A stretch of DNA of 64,000 bases from Amycolatopsis saalfeldensis (GCF_900110575.1 NZ_FOEF01000001.1:923953-987952); one strand, 5' to 3'. Positions 44,214 through 54,304 are shown, counted from the stretch's first letter. Notes: generated by a model from the sequence alone, not told the origin. A program made the numbers and translations.

Positions 44214-44714
44214 GTGCCGATCCGCGGTATGAACCACGCCGTCCTCTGGGTCCGGGACGCGGCCCGCAGCACGGACTTCTACGTCGGCGTGCTCGGTTTC
44301 CGCGTGGTGCACCGCACCCCGGAATCGGCGTTCCTGCAGGCCCCGGAATCGGCGAACGACCACGACCTGGGCCTGTTCCAGATCGGCGAAGCCGCCGCCA
44401 GCCGGGCGGGCCACGGCGAGGTCGGCCTCTACCACCTGGCCTGGGAAGTCCCCACCCTCGGCGACCTCCGCGCGTACGCCGAGGCCCTCACCGCCGCCGG
44501 TGCCCTGGTCGGCTCCACCGACCACGGCACCACGAAGGCCCTCTACGCCAAGGACCCGGACGGCCTCGAGTTCGAGGTCTGCTGGCTCGTCCCCCACGAC
44601 CTGATCACCCCCGGGGCCCGAGCCCACAACGGCCCCCTCGACCTGGACGCCGACCTCACCGCGTACGGCGAGCAGACCCTGGGCGCCTGCGCCCGCGCCG
44701 CCCTCCCCGGCTGA
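44214..44714 (+). CDS. VOC-superfamily dioxygenase-like protein
   Basis: A 166-residue extradiol-dioxygenase-fold protein: GMNHAVLWVRDAARSTDFYVGVLGFRVVHRT, GLYHLAWEVPTLGDLRAY and ALYAKDPDGLEFEVCWL, giving a His-His-Glu metal set as in catechol 2,3-dioxygenase-like and glyoxalase proteins. The start is the GTG at 44214, 5 nt after GGAG; a GTG two codons upstream overlaps that site. Probably cotranscribed with the LysR gene. Confidence 0.85.
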   Translation: MPIRGMNHAVLWVRDAARSTDFYVGVLGFRVVHRTPESAFLQAPESANDHDLGLFQIGEAAASRAGHGEVGLYHLAWEVPTLGDLRAYAEALTAAGALVGSTDHGTTKALYAKDPDGLEFEVCWLVPHDLITPGARAHNGPLDLDADLTAYGEQTLGACARAALPG

Positions 44715-44747
44715 CCGCGTCCGCACGTCCACAAAGGACCGACGACG

Positions 44748-45647
44748 TCAGACGGCGTGAAGAGCGTCCCGGGGAAAACCGACTCCCGTCAGCTTCTCCG
44801 AGACCTCCCACAGGCGGCGGGCCACCTCGGCGTCCTGCGCCCGCTTCGAGCGGCCGACCAGTTCCGGTGCGCCGCGTCCCTCCAGGAATCCGCGCGGGCC
44901 GGCGTAGCTGTTGCCCGGGATATCCGCGACGGCCGCGTACAGCGTCGGCAGGGCGCCGTCGTCTTCGCTCTGGGAAATGAAGTTGACCGCCGCCTTCTGT
45001 ACCAGGTGGCTCACGCGTCCGCGGCCATCGGGCCGCAGCAGGTTGGTGGCTGCCGCGCCGGGGTGCGCGGCTGTCGCGACCACCGTCGAGGCGGCTTCGG
45101 TGAGCCGCCGCTGGAGTTCCGAGGTGAACAGGAGGTTCGCCAGCTTGGACTGCGCGTAGGCGGTCATCGCCCGGTACGGCTTGCGGTCCCAGTTCAGGTC
45201 GTCGAAGTCGATCGAGCCCATCTTGTGCCCGTTGGACGAGACCGTGACGACGCGTCCGGTGATCCGCGGCAGGAGCAGGTTCGTCAGCGCGAAATGCCCG
45301 AGGTGGTTGGTCCCGAACTGCAATTCGAAACCGTCCGCCGTGCGGGAGAACGGCGGGATCATCACCCCCGCGTTGTTGATCAGCAGGTCGATGGGGTCGG
45401 TGAAGCCCTCGGCGAAGGCGCGGACCGAGGACTGGTCGGCGAGATCGAGCCGCGCGACCTCGACCTGGCCGGTCATCCCGGCGGCGGCCTCGCGGCCCTT
45501 GTCGGGATTGCGCACGGCCAGCACCACGCGGGCGCCCTTGGCCGCGAGTTCGCGCGCCGCCACGCGGCCGATCCCGCTGTTCGCGCCGGTGACGACGACG
45601 GTGCGGCCGGTCATGGAAGGAAGGTCCGAGACGCTGAATGTAGTCAC
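44748..45647 (-). CDS. Short-chain dehydrogenase/reductase
   Basis: A 299-residue SDR of the retinol-dehydrogenase-like type: [48 protein letters not shown], and [11 protein letters not shown] with the catalytic Y-x3-K. The GTG at 45647 is taken as start because TACTTT lies 7 nt upstream with a consensus TTGACA at the right distance. An upstream TTG would lie inside the -10. Divergent from a TetR gene that shares its -35 sequence. Confidence 0.88.
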   Translation of the reverse strand: MTTFSVSDLPSMTGRTVVVTGANSGIGRVAARELAAKGARVVLAVRNPDKGREAAAGMTGQVEVARLDLADQSSVRAFAEGFTDPIDLLINNAGVMIPPFSRTADGFELQFGTNHLGHFALTNLLLPRITGRVVTVSSNGHKMGSIDFDDLNWDRKPYRAMTAYAQSKLANLLFTSELQRRLTEAASTVVATAAHPGAAATNLLRPDGRGRVSHLVQKAAVNFISQSEDDGALPTLYAAVADIPGNSYAGPRGFLEGRGAPELVGRSKRAQDAEVARRLWEVSEKLTGVGFPRDALHAV

Positions 45648-45654
45648 AAGCAAC

Positions 45655-45705
45655 AAAGTAGGCGCCGTCAACTATGTTGTCAACGAAAACATGTTCGGCT
45701 ATCGT
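45655..45705. promoter_or_regulatory. Divergent leaderless promoters sharing one -35 heptamer
   Basis: Minus strand: TTGACA (45683-45678), 17 bp, TACTTT (45660-45655), then 7 nt to the SDR GTG. Plus strand: TTGTCA (45677-45682), 17 bp, TATCGT (45700-45705), then 7 nt to the TetR GTG. Both -35s are the same TTGTCAA read on opposite strands. ATGTT-N9-AACAT (45674-45692) spans them and is a likely TetR operator. Confidence 0.75.
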
Positions 45706-45712
45706 CTGGCCT

Positions 45713-46318
45713 GTGCCTCCACCGAACGACGACCGGCCCTACCACCACGGCAATCTCCGGACCGCACTGCTCGACGCGGCCGAGCGCGGCCTGCGGGAAA
45801 ACGGCGCGGACCAGCTGTCGCTGCGTGACCTGGCCCGGGAGATCGGCGTCAGCCACGCCGCGCCGCGCCGGCATTTTCCCGACCGTCAAGCGCTGCTCGA
45901 CGCGCTCGCCCTGGCCGGTTTCGAACGACTGGACACCACCCTGCGCACCGCGTTGGCCAGTGCCGGCGAAGACTTCCCATCACGCGTGCGAACCACCATG
46001 ACGGCCTACACCCGCTTCGCCACCGAGAACGCCGCGCTCCTCGAACTGATGTACACCAGCAAGCACCGGCCGGGCGCGACGCAGATCGTCGAAGCGGCCG
46101 AAGCGCCGTTCAGGGTGATGGGCGAGCTGATCCTCCAGGGGCAGGAGGAGGGCGCGCTCCAGACCTGCGCCCCCGAGCAGATCGGGATCGTGCTGTTCGC
46201 GACCCTCCAGGGCATCGCCTCGATCATCAACGGCAACTTCGTCAAACCGGAACTGCTGGACGGCCTCGTCGAAACCGCGGTCGAACAATTCCTCCGCGGC
46301 GCCCGCCCGCCTTCATGA
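45713..46318 (+). CDS. TetR-family regulator of the SDR gene
   Basis: A 201-residue TetR protein with PYHHGNLRTALLDAAERGLRENGADQLSLRDLAREIGVSHAAPRRHFPDRQALLDALA and a TetR_C_33-like C-terminal half. The GTG at 45713 is 7 nt after TATCGT. Because its promoter shares the -35 with the SDR gene, one bound dimer could silence both. Its last 6 bp overlap the convergent transporter gene. Confidence 0.88.
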   Translation: MPPPNDDRPYHHGNLRTALLDAAERGLRENGADQLSLRDLAREIGVSHAAPRRHFPDRQALLDALALAGFERLDTTLRTALASAGEDFPSRVRTTMTAYTRFATENAALLELMYTSKHRPGATQIVEAAEAPFRVMGELILQGQEEGALQTCAPEQIGIVLFATLQGIASIINGNFVKPELLDGLVETAVEQFLRGARPPS

Positions 46319-47755
46319 GGCCGCCCCGACGGTGGCACGCACCGGCCGCATCAGATCGGTCAGCCCGATCACAAAAGCCAGTCCCACCAACGCCGCGGGG
46401 CTGATCAGCCCGATGGCGACCGCGGCGTGATAGTCCCCGTGCGTGCTCGCGAGCGTGCCGAAGAACAGCGCGCCGGCGATCGCGGTGCCCAGCGCCGTGC
46501 CGATGCGCACGCCGGTTTCGTAAACGCCGGCGGCGACTCCGGCCGTGCCGCGGGTGATGTCGACGAGGGTGAGCGTCTGGTTCGCGGAGATGACCAGACC
46601 ACAGCCCGCCCCGGCGATCAGCAGTGGAACGGCCAGGGCCAGCGGGGCGCTCGCCACGGTCGAGACGTGCGCGACCAGCGCCGTCACGATCAATCCGACC
46701 GTGGCGATCCCGGTGCCCAGCACGACCAGCGGACGGCCGAACCGGTGCACCAGGCGCCCGCTGAGCACGGCCGTGCCCGCCGACGAGATCGTGAAGATCA
46801 GCGTGGTCAGGGCCGCGTGCAGCGGGGAATACTTCAGGCCCTGCTGCAGGAACAGCGTGAGGATCAGGAAAATGCTGGTGAAACCGGTGTAGAAGGCGGT
46901 GGCGATCGCGGTGCCGACCGCGTAGCTGCGGATGTGCAGCACTTTCAGGTGCACCAGGGGCCGGGCCTCCCGCGCGGCGAGGCGGCGCTGCCACAGCACG
47001 AACAGCACGAGGAGCACCGCGCCCACCGCGAACAGCCAGAACTGCGGATGCGCGGCCGGCCCGGTCTCCTGCAGCAGCGGCAGCATGATCGCGACCAGGC
47101 CCAGCGCCAGCACCACAACGCCCACGAAATCGAGCCGGTGGGCAGGGCCGCGCCGGTCGGCCGGCAGCACCTTGAAGCCGACGGCCAGCGCGACCAGCAG
47201 GATGGGAATCGAGAGCCAGAAGATCCACCGCCAGCCCAGAGCCGGGCCGAAGGCCTGCAGGATCACCCCGCCGAGCAGCGGGCCGAGCGCGGTGGACAGC
47301 CCGGTCGTCGCGCCGTAGTAGCCGAACGCCCGGCCACGCGTCTGCTTCGGGTACATCTGTTGCAGCAAGGCGATCACCTGTGGCGCGAGGATGCCCGCCG
47401 AGACGCCGCGCAGCAGCCGTCCGGCGATCAGGACCACGCCGTTCGGCGCCACCCCGCAGATCACCCCGGTCACCGCGAACAACGCGAGGCCGATCAGGAA
47501 CAGGGTGCGGCGGCCGTGTTCGTCGCCGAGCCGGCCCGCCGGGATCAGGGTGAGGCCGAACGCCAGCGCGTAACCGGCGAGGACCCAGGTGACCTCGGCC
47601 GGGGTCAGGCGCAGGGAGCGTTCCATCGAAGGCAGCGCGATGGTGACGACGCTGACGTCGAACAGGGTCATGAAGCTGGCCACGAGGCAGATCACCAGAG
47701 CGGGCCGGCGCCGGGCCGGGGATTCGGAACGGTCTTCGGCCGGGTTCTCCTTCAT
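46313..47755 (-). CDS. DHA2-family MFS drug transporter (EmrB/QacA type)
   Basis: A 480-residue, 14-helix proton-drug antiporter. Helix 1 has FDVSVVTIALPSM, the loop after helix 2 is GRLGDEHGRR, and helix 5 contains the antiporter motif ATTGLSTALGPLLGGVI. The N terminus is charged and cytosolic. It follows the HbpS-like gene by 36 bp on the same strand and probably shares its mRNA. No ribosome site was seen. Confidence 0.9.
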   Translation of the reverse strand: MKENPAEDRSESPARRRPALVICLVASFMTLFDVSVVTIALPSMERSLRLTPAEVTWVLAGYALAFGLTLIPAGRLGDEHGRRTLFLIGLALFAVTGVICGVAPNGVVLIAGRLLRGVSAGILAPQVIALLQQMYPKQTRGRAFGYYGATTGLSTALGPLLGGVILQAFGPALGWRWIFWLSIPILLVALAVGFKVLPADRRGPAHRLDFVGVVVLALGLVAIMLPLLQETGPAAHPQFWLFAVGAVLLVLFVLWQRRLAAREARPLVHLKVLHIRSYAVGTAIATAFYTGFTSIFLILTLFLQQGLKYSPLHAALTTLIFTISSAGTAVLSGRLVHRFGRPLVVLGTGIATVGLIVTALVAHVSTVASAPLALAVPLLIAGAGCGLVISANQTLTLVDITRGTAGVAAGVYETGVRIGTALGTAIAGALFFGTLASTHGDYHAAVAIGLISPAALVGLAFVIGLTDLMRPVRATVGAAS

Positions 47756-47791
47756 GGGACACCAACGTTTCTCGCGTCGAATACGGGTGGT

Positions 47792-48217
47792 TCAGCCGGC
47801 GTCGGCGACCAGACCGGCCTTCTCGACCCCGGCGACGGCGACCGTCTCGTCGTTCTCCGGGCGATCCCCGCTCACCCCGACCGCGCCCAGCAGGGCTCCC
47901 TCGGCGTCGCGGACCAGCACGCCGCCACGAGAGGACGCGACACGGCCTTCCGACATCGCGGCCAACGCGGAGAAGAACGCCGGGTCACGGGTGGCGTGCC
48001 GGGCGCCGGCGGCCCCGCCGTGTCCGGTGCCGAGACAGCCCCACGCCTTCGCGTGCGCGATCTGCGGGCGCAGGATCCCGGCGTCGTCCTCCCGCTTGAC
48101 CACGATGGGGTGACCGCCGGGGTCGAGCACGGTGACGGTCAACGGGCGCAGGCCGAGCTCACGCGCTTTGCCCAGTGCCGCGTCGACGATTTCCGAGGCT
48201 TGGTTCAAGGACAGCAT
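47792..48217 (-). CDS. HbpS/GlcG-family heme-binding-type protein
   Basis: A 141-residue protein of the GlcG/HbpS fold: LSLNQASEIVDAALGKARELGLRPLTVTVLDPGGHPIVVKREDDAGILRPQIAHAKAWGCLG and the GAVGVSGDRPENDETVAVAGVE end. Streptomyces HbpS binds heme and modulates a redox two-component system; this protein lacks an export signal. Its ATG (48217, AAAGG upstream) lies 59 bp inside the 3' end of the preceding transporter gene. Confidence 0.82.
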   Translation of the reverse strand: MLSLNQASEIVDAALGKARELGLRPLTVTVLDPGGHPIVVKREDDAGILRPQIAHAKAWGCLGTGHGGAAGARHATRDPAFFSALAAMSEGRVASSRGGVLVRDAEGALLGAVGVSGDRPENDETVAVAGVEKAGLVADAG

Positions 48218-49652
48218 GATTGCCTTTCTTTTTGTTGCGTGGAAAGGAAATGGTGTTCGCCGCGTCGTCCGGGCGCAGGGCGCGGGCGGCCGGCAGGCCG
48301 AGCAGGTTGAACGCGGCGGCCACGAAAAAGGCCAGGTGGTAGGCCGAGGTCGCGACCGGGCCACCGGCCGTCGTGCCGGCCAGCACGAGGACGGTGGTGG
48401 TCACGGCGACCCCGAGCGCGCCGCCGAGCCGCCGGCCGATATTGAACAAAGTGGACGCCCGGCCGGAGTCGGCCGGCGAGATGTCCGCGAACGCGACGGC
48501 CTGGCCGGCCACGAAGACCTGCCCGACGGACAAGCCCATCCCGAACAGCACCACCCGCAGCACCCAGGCGTTCGTGTCCGTGCCGAGCAGTCCGAGCCCC
48601 GCGATGAACAGGCTGGTCCCGGCGATCCCGGCCATCAGGTGCCGGCGCGGCCCGAGCCTGCGGTACAGCCACCGGCTGCCCAGCTGCGAGCCCGCGATCA
48701 CCCCGAGCGCCTCCGGGAACGTGCTCAGGCCGGACTCGAGCGCGGACATCCCGCGACCGTCCTGAAAGTACAGTGAAACCGTGTAGAGCGTGCCGAGGAA
48801 CGTGACGGACTCGATCGCCATGATGGCGGTGGCGTTGCCGAACAGCCGGTCCAGCAGCAACCGGACGTCCATGATCGGCGCTTTCCGGCGAAGTTCCAGC
48901 ACCACCAACGCGACCAGCAGCACCATCCCCGCGGCTACGGCAGCGAGCACTCCGGGCGAGGCCCAGCCGTCACGGGGCCCCACCGAAACGCCGTACATCA
49001 CCAGCCCCAGCCCGGACGCGGCGAGCAGGAACCCGGCGGTGTCGAACTCGCCGGGCCGGTGCTGGTCGTCACGGCGCAGGAACACCGCGCCGAACACCAG
49101 CGCGGCGACGCCGATCGGCACGTTGACCGAGAACACCGCCCGCCAGGACCGGCCGGTGACCAGCAGCCCGCCGAGCACCGGCCCCACAGCCGGCGCGACC
49201 CCGGTCGCCAACGTGATCAGGGCGGACACCCGGACCCGTTGCCGCGGCGGGTAAGCCCGCATCAGCATGGCCATCCCGACCGAGGTGAGCAGCCCGCCGC
49301 CCGCGCCCTGCACCACCCGGAACAGCACCAGCTCGCCGAGGCTCGACGCGGTCCCGCACAGCGCCGAGGCGATCGTGAACACCGTGATCGCGGTGAGCAG
49401 CGTGCGCTTGCCGCCGAACCGGTCGCCGACCCAGCCCGACGCCGGCACGAACACCGCCAGGCTGACCAGATAGGCGATGGACACCGAGTCGACCGCCGTG
49501 GACGGCACGGAGAAGCTCCGCCCGATGGTCGGCAGCGCCACGTTGACGATGGTTGAGTCCATAGTGGACAGAAACATGACCGCGACGTAGACCACGGCCA
49601 CCGCGACCGGCGCGCTGACGGCTTCACGGATCCTTCGATCAGGTCGCACCAT
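48159..49652 (-). CDS. DHA2-family MFS drug transporter with read-through tail
   Basis: A 497-residue, 14-helix antiporter: LSTMDSTIVNVALPTIG in helix 1, GWVGDRFGGKR, and the helix-5 motif LATGVAPAVGPVLGGLL. After the last helix it runs 59 bp into the HbpS gene in another frame, giving a basic tail beginning FPRNKKKGN that looks non-native; an ancestral stop was probably lost just upstream. GGAGGTGA precedes the ATG. It heads the transporter-HbpS-transporter unit. Confidence 0.88.
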   Translation of the reverse strand: MVRPDRRIREAVSAPVAVAVVYVAVMFLSTMDSTIVNVALPTIGRSFSVPSTAVDSVSIAYLVSLAVFVPASGWVGDRFGGKRTLLTAITVFTIASALCGTASSLGELVLFRVVQGAGGGLLTSVGMAMLMRAYPPRQRVRVSALITLATGVAPAVGPVLGGLLVTGRSWRAVFSVNVPIGVAALVFGAVFLRRDDQHRPGEFDTAGFLLAASGLGLVMYGVSVGPRDGWASPGVLAAVAAGMVLLVALVVLELRRKAPIMDVRLLLDRLFGNATAIMAIESVTFLGTLYTVSLYFQDGRGMSALESGLSTFPEALGVIAGSQLGSRWLYRRLGPRRHLMAGIAGTSLFIAGLGLLGTDTNAWVLRVVLFGMGLSVGQVFVAGQAVAFADISPADSGRASTLFNIGRRLGGALGVAVTTTVLVLAGTTAGGPVATSAYHLAFFVAAAFNLLGLPAARALRPDDAANTISFPRNKKKGNHAVLEPSLGNRRRGTGQSA

Positions 49653-49884
49653 GGGTCACCTCCGAGCCGGTCCGCGGACGGCGGGTTTCAGGTCGGGCGC
49701 CGGCCGAGTCTTCCCACGAACGGCGAGATCCAAGTCGGGCCGCGGCGTGCCCGACCCGACCCGATCGCCCGGCAGCGAGATTGAGGCCGAGCCGCAGCCC
49801 GCCCGGCCCGAGCGGGTCGATGAACAACAGGACTCGGATCAGGCCACAGTGGACTCGACCGGATCCCGAGCCGAACCACTCGGA

Positions 49885-50763
49885 TCAAGAAGCCGTGGCC
49901 TTCTCGGCCGCGTCCCGGGCCGCCCGCTTGCGCGGGGTCTCGAACTCGATCCCGCCGTCGCTGGTGACGATGTCGAACTGATCCGAAGGCACCGCCGGCA
50001 CCTGCACCGGCGGGAGGCCCACGACGAAGAGCACCATCCCCTCGGTCGCGTCGAGCTCCAGCGTCTCGCCGGCCTCGACTTGCAGGGCCGCCAGCCGGCC
50101 GATCGACGTTCCGTCCACAGTGGCCGTTCCGGACAGCGCGACGATCAGCCGCCGCCCCTCGCCGGCCGTGGAGGTCCACCGGGCGCCGGAACCGACCTTG
50201 ACGTGCTCGATCCAGAACGCGCGCTCGGTGAACGAGCCGAAGAACTTGCGCTCGACGCCCGGCGCCCCGGCCACCGGCAGCCAGTTGAAGTGGACCGGGT
50301 TCATGATGAGCACGCTCTGGTAACGCGGCCGCGGGAACTTGATCTCGCGGCGTTCGCGGCGCGGTGCCTCGCCGTCGCGCTGCGCGGCCGGTCCACGACC
50401 TCGTGCGGCGGCCATGCCCAGGCCGGCCGCGCCGCCGAACTGCAGCACCAGCTGCAGCTGCTTCGGGGTGCCCAGCGGGTCGTCCTGCGGCCCGTAGGTC
50501 TGCCCCTCCGGGAAATAGCCGATCTCCCCCTCGTGCAGGATGCCCTGTTCGCCCAGGTTCATGTCGCCGACCAGCGGCAGCCGGATCTGCTCGAACGTGT
50601 GCCGGTGCCGCGGCATGCGGAAGTCGCCTTCCTGCCGCCCCAGGATGTAGCGGAAGTTCTCCAGCTTCTCCGGCTCGCCGCCCATCAGCAGGTAGTTGAA
50701 GGACACCGTGCCCCTCGGGTGGTCCATGTGATAGCCGTTTTCGTCGTAAGGCGCGATCTTCAT
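49885..50763 (-). CDS. Cupin-domain protein (bicupin)
   Basis: A 292-residue protein with two cupin-like halves. The first has FRMPRHRHTFEQIRLPLVGDMNLGEQGILHEGEIGYFPEGQTYGPQ, giving a plausible two-histidine, glutamate metal set; the second (EHVKVGSGARWTSTAGEGRRLIVALSGTATVDG...LQVEAGETLELDATEG) lacks the histidines. Function not known; dioxygenase or isomerase are typical. GAGGAGG precedes the ATG at 50763. Its -10 overlaps the first GntR operator, so it should be repressed by the divergent regulator. Confidence 0.78.
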   Translation of the reverse strand: MKIAPYDENGYHMDHPRGTVSFNYLLMGGEPEKLENFRYILGRQEGDFRMPRHRHTFEQIRLPLVGDMNLGEQGILHEGEIGYFPEGQTYGPQDDPLGTPKQLQLVLQFGGAAGLGMAAARGRGPAAQRDGEAPRRERREIKFPRPRYQSVLIMNPVHFNWLPVAGAPGVERKFFGSFTERAFWIEHVKVGSGARWTSTAGEGRRLIVALSGTATVDGTSIGRLAALQVEAGETLELDATEGMVLFVVGLPPVQVPAVPSDQFDIVTSDGGIEFETPRKRAARDAAEKATAS

Positions 50764-50794
50764 CTCGGTCCTCCTCTGTGGATGTCCGCCAACT

Positions 50795-50813
50795 ACGCTA
50801 CCTACTTGGTAGG
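50795..50813 (-). promoter_or_regulatory. GntR operator 1 over the cupin promoter
   Basis: The perfect palindrome CCTAC-TTG-GTAGG (50801-50813, extended 50798-50813) overlaps the minus-strand -10 TAGCGT (50800-50795) of the cupin gene. The same site recurs at 50862-50877 and 52575-52587. Confidence 0.75.
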
Positions 50814-50861
50814 TTGAGAGCAAGGGTGGTGGCCGTTCCCGGCTGCGCGAACTCGACACTG

Positions 50862-50880
50862 GGTACCAAGTAGGTAGAAT
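50862..50880 (+). promoter_or_regulatory. GntR operator 2 over its own promoter
   Basis: GGTACCAAGTAGGTAG (50862-50877) is operator 1 inverted with two changes. It overlaps the plus-strand -10 TAGAAT (50875-50880) of the GntR gene, indicating autorepression. Confidence 0.72.
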
Positions 50881-50908
50881 CGTCAGGGAGAACCGCCGAG
50901 GAGAGCAC

Positions 50909-51727
50909 ATGTCGCAGCCGTCAGCACGCCTGTACCGTGGCCGGGTCGCCGATCAGATCGTGGACGACCTGCGGGCCCAGATCCTCAGCGGCGCGCTGCC
51001 GGACGGCGCGCGGCTGCCGTCCGAGCGGGAGCTGGCGGCCCAGTACGACGTCAGCGCGCCGACCGTCCGCGAAGCCGTCCGGGTGCTGACCGCGATGGGC
51101 CTGCTCAGCACCCGCAACGGCAGCCGGACCACGGTCACCGCGAGCGGGGACACCCTGCTCGCGATGTCCATCGCCTCGGTCGTCCAGTTCGAGAAGGTGA
51201 CCGCTCCCGACGTGTTCGGCCTCCTCGGGGCGCTGAACGCCTACGCCGTCGAGCAGGCCGTCGAACGGGCGTCCGATGAGGACATCGCCGAACTGCGGGC
51301 CGCTGCCGAGCAGGCGGCGAAGGTCGCCGACGCGGAAGCCTCCGCCGCGGCACTGCTGAACTTCTTCGTGACCCTCTCCGCGATCTCGCACAACCCGTTG
51401 CTGGCCGCGCTGTGCCGGTTCATCACCCAGATGCAGATCGGCCTGGCCCTCGAACTGTCGAAGGAATCCGCCGAAGAATGGGGGCGCGTCCCCCGATCGC
51501 TGGCCAAGGCCCGGATGGACATCGTGGACGCCCTCGCGCGGCGCGACGGCCCCGCGGCCGTCCAGCTCGTGCGCGAGTACCACTACAAGGCGGTCAAACG
51601 GGTCCAGACCTCCCCCGGTGCGAAACGCCTCCGGGAGACCGATCCCGGACTGACCGCGCTGCTGTCTTCCTGGCTGGGCGAACACGTGGGGCTGGGCGGC
51701 AGCGCGGACCCGCGCAACCGGCCCTGA
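50909..51727 (+). CDS. GntR-family regulator (FadR-like)
   Basis: A 272-residue repressor with the GntR winged helix (RVADQIVDDLRAQILSGALPDGARLPSERELAAQYDVSAPTVREAVRVLTAMGLLSTRNG) and a helical FCD-type effector domain (DIAELRAAAEQAAKVADAEASAAALLNFFVTLSAISHNPLLAAL). GAGGAG precedes the ATG. Three matching operators, over the cupin promoter, its own and that of the convergent exported-protein gene, define a local three-gene regulon. A strong bidirectional terminator follows. Confidence 0.9.
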   Translation: MSQPSARLYRGRVADQIVDDLRAQILSGALPDGARLPSERELAAQYDVSAPTVREAVRVLTAMGLLSTRNGSRTTVTASGDTLLAMSIASVVQFEKVTAPDVFGLLGALNAYAVEQAVERASDEDIAELRAAAEQAAKVADAEASAAALLNFFVTLSAISHNPLLAALCRFITQMQIGLALELSKESAEEWGRVPRSLAKARMDIVDALARRDGPAAVQLVREYHYKAVKRVQTSPGAKRLRETDPGLTALLSSWLGEHVGLGGSADPRNRP

Positions 51728-51738
51728 CCCCGGCCGCA

Positions 51739-51770
51739 GACGGGCGGCCCCGCGGTGGGGGCCGCCCGTC
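51739..51770. terminator. Bidirectional hairpin terminator
   Basis: A perfect 13-bp stem (GACGGGCGGCCCC / GGGGCCGCCCGTC) with a 6-nt loop lies between the convergent GntR and exported-protein genes. There is no T-tract, as is usual for actinobacterial terminators. Confidence 0.8.
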
Positions 51771-51776
51771 CGGCGA

Positions 51777-52535
51777 TCACTCGTAGCCGAGGACCTTGAA
51801 GTCCTTGCTGACGAAGACATGGTGCGGCCAGTTGATGCTGATGTTGTGGACCTCGTACTCGCCGTCGCTCAACAGCACAACGCGGTCGACGACGCCGCCG
51901 GGGACCACGGCCTGCGAGGCCGTCGTGGCCTTGTCCGCCACCGCCCCGCTGACGATCGTCCCGTCCCCTTCGGTGTAGTCCGTCGGGATCTGGCCGACCG
52001 ACTGCGTCGGCGAAGGCACGCCCTGCTGGAAGGCGATCACCCCGGCCTTCTGGGCGGCCGCCGCGCCGCCGTCGCCGAAGGGCTGCACGGTGACCTGCGA
52101 AGCCGTGATCGTCGCGCTGTCGACGAGCCCCAGCACGAGGACGCTTTCACCCGTCCGCACGACATTCGCCGGGGCGGGGAGGATGCCGAGCCGGTACGTC
52201 GTGGCGGAATCCTCGTTGACGGTCACCTCCACGCCCGTCGCCGTCGCGAGCGTGAAGCTCGACGCGGACTTGGAGTCGATGATCCCGGTCGTCCCCCCGT
52301 CGGACGGCGGGGCCGCCGGTCCACCACCGACCGGCGTCGACGCGGCCGGCGAGAGCTCCGCCGCGGAGGCCGTGCCGGCACCGGCCAGCCCGACCATCGC
52401 CACGGTCAGCCCCGCGGCCGCGATCCACGTGCCTCGTTTCCCCCACCGCGACCGGCGCGACCGGCTTGCCCGATCGGGTCCGGCCACCGGGGACGACCCG
52501 GCGGGCGGGCGATGGGCCGGTTCGTAGTCGTTCAT
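51777..52535 (-). CDS. Exported beta-rich protein of the GntR regulon
   Basis: A 252-residue protein with a charged, disordered N terminus, one hydrophobic segment at about 37-58 (TWIAAAGLTVAMVGLAGAGTASAAE) that may be a signal peptide cut after the alanines or an anchor, and a soluble part with DUF5666-like strands (GIIDSKSASSFTLATATGVEVTVNEDSATTY, TGESVLVLGLVDSATITASQVTVQP). Function unknown. Regulated, by inference, by the adjacent GntR protein, whose operator lies upstream at 52575. Confidence 0.65.
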   Translation of the reverse strand: MNDYEPAHRPPAGSSPVAGPDRASRSRRSRWGKRGTWIAAAGLTVAMVGLAGAGTASAAELSPAASTPVGGGPAAPPSDGGTTGIIDSKSASSFTLATATGVEVTVNEDSATTYRLGILPAPANVVRTGESVLVLGLVDSATITASQVTVQPFGDGGAAAAQKAGVIAFQQGVPSPTQSVGQIPTDYTEGDGTIVSGAVADKATTASQAVVPGGVVDRVVLLSDGEYEVHNISINWPHHVFVSKDFKVLGYE

Positions 52536-52574
52536 GACGGTGTTCCTCTCCTCGGCCTGATACCTGGTTGCCTA

Positions 52575-52587
52575 CCTACCAAGTAGG
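52575..52587 (-). promoter_or_regulatory. GntR operator 3, upstream of the exported-protein gene
   Basis: The palindrome CCTAC-CAA-GTAGG is operator 1 on the opposite strand, 40 bp upstream of the ATG at 52535. A TATCAG further down could be the -10. Confidence 0.7.
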
Positions 52588-52678
52588 TGACCTTCCAGAG
52601 AGTGCTCACCATTCATGTGAGCCGCTTATGGCCGGCCTGTGCTGAAGCTGTACGCGCTCGGACCGCACCGCACCCGCC

Positions 52679-54195
<1,517 letters not shown>

Positions 54196-54244
54196 TCACC
54201 TTCGTCTCCACACCGGACACAACGCGCTCCGGCCACGGCTGACG

Positions 54245-54275
54245 ATTGTGCGCCACCGCGGGGGCCTTGCCGCAA
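54245..54275 (-). promoter_or_regulatory. Probable rox promoter reading from the RAE
   Basis: Minus strand: TTGCGG (54275-54270), part of the RAE palindrome, a 19-bp spacer, then CACAAT (54250-54245). The -10 is poor and the spacer long, as expected for a promoter that is weak until induced. Confidence 0.4.
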
Positions 54276-54279
54276 GCCC
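54260..54279. promoter_or_regulatory. Rifamycin-associated element (RAE)
   Basis: On the rox strand this reads GGGCTTGCGGCAAGGCCCCC, matching the inverted-repeat RAE known upstream of rifamycin-inactivating genes in actinomycetes, as I remember it. Its centre CTTGC-C-GCAAG carries a TTGC[CG]G-type -35 on each strand. Confidence 0.8.
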
Positions 54280-54295
54280 AGTGGTGCGGTATACG
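54267..54295 (+). promoter_or_regulatory. Outward promoter from the RAE, away from rox
   Basis: TTGCCG (54267-54272) inside the RAE, a 17-bp spacer and TATACG (54290-54295). The predicted start near 54302 is only a few bases before the intrinsic terminator at 54305-54328, and no plus-strand gene follows before it. Confidence 0.6.
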
Positions 54296-54304
54296 TTGGA
54301 AGTG

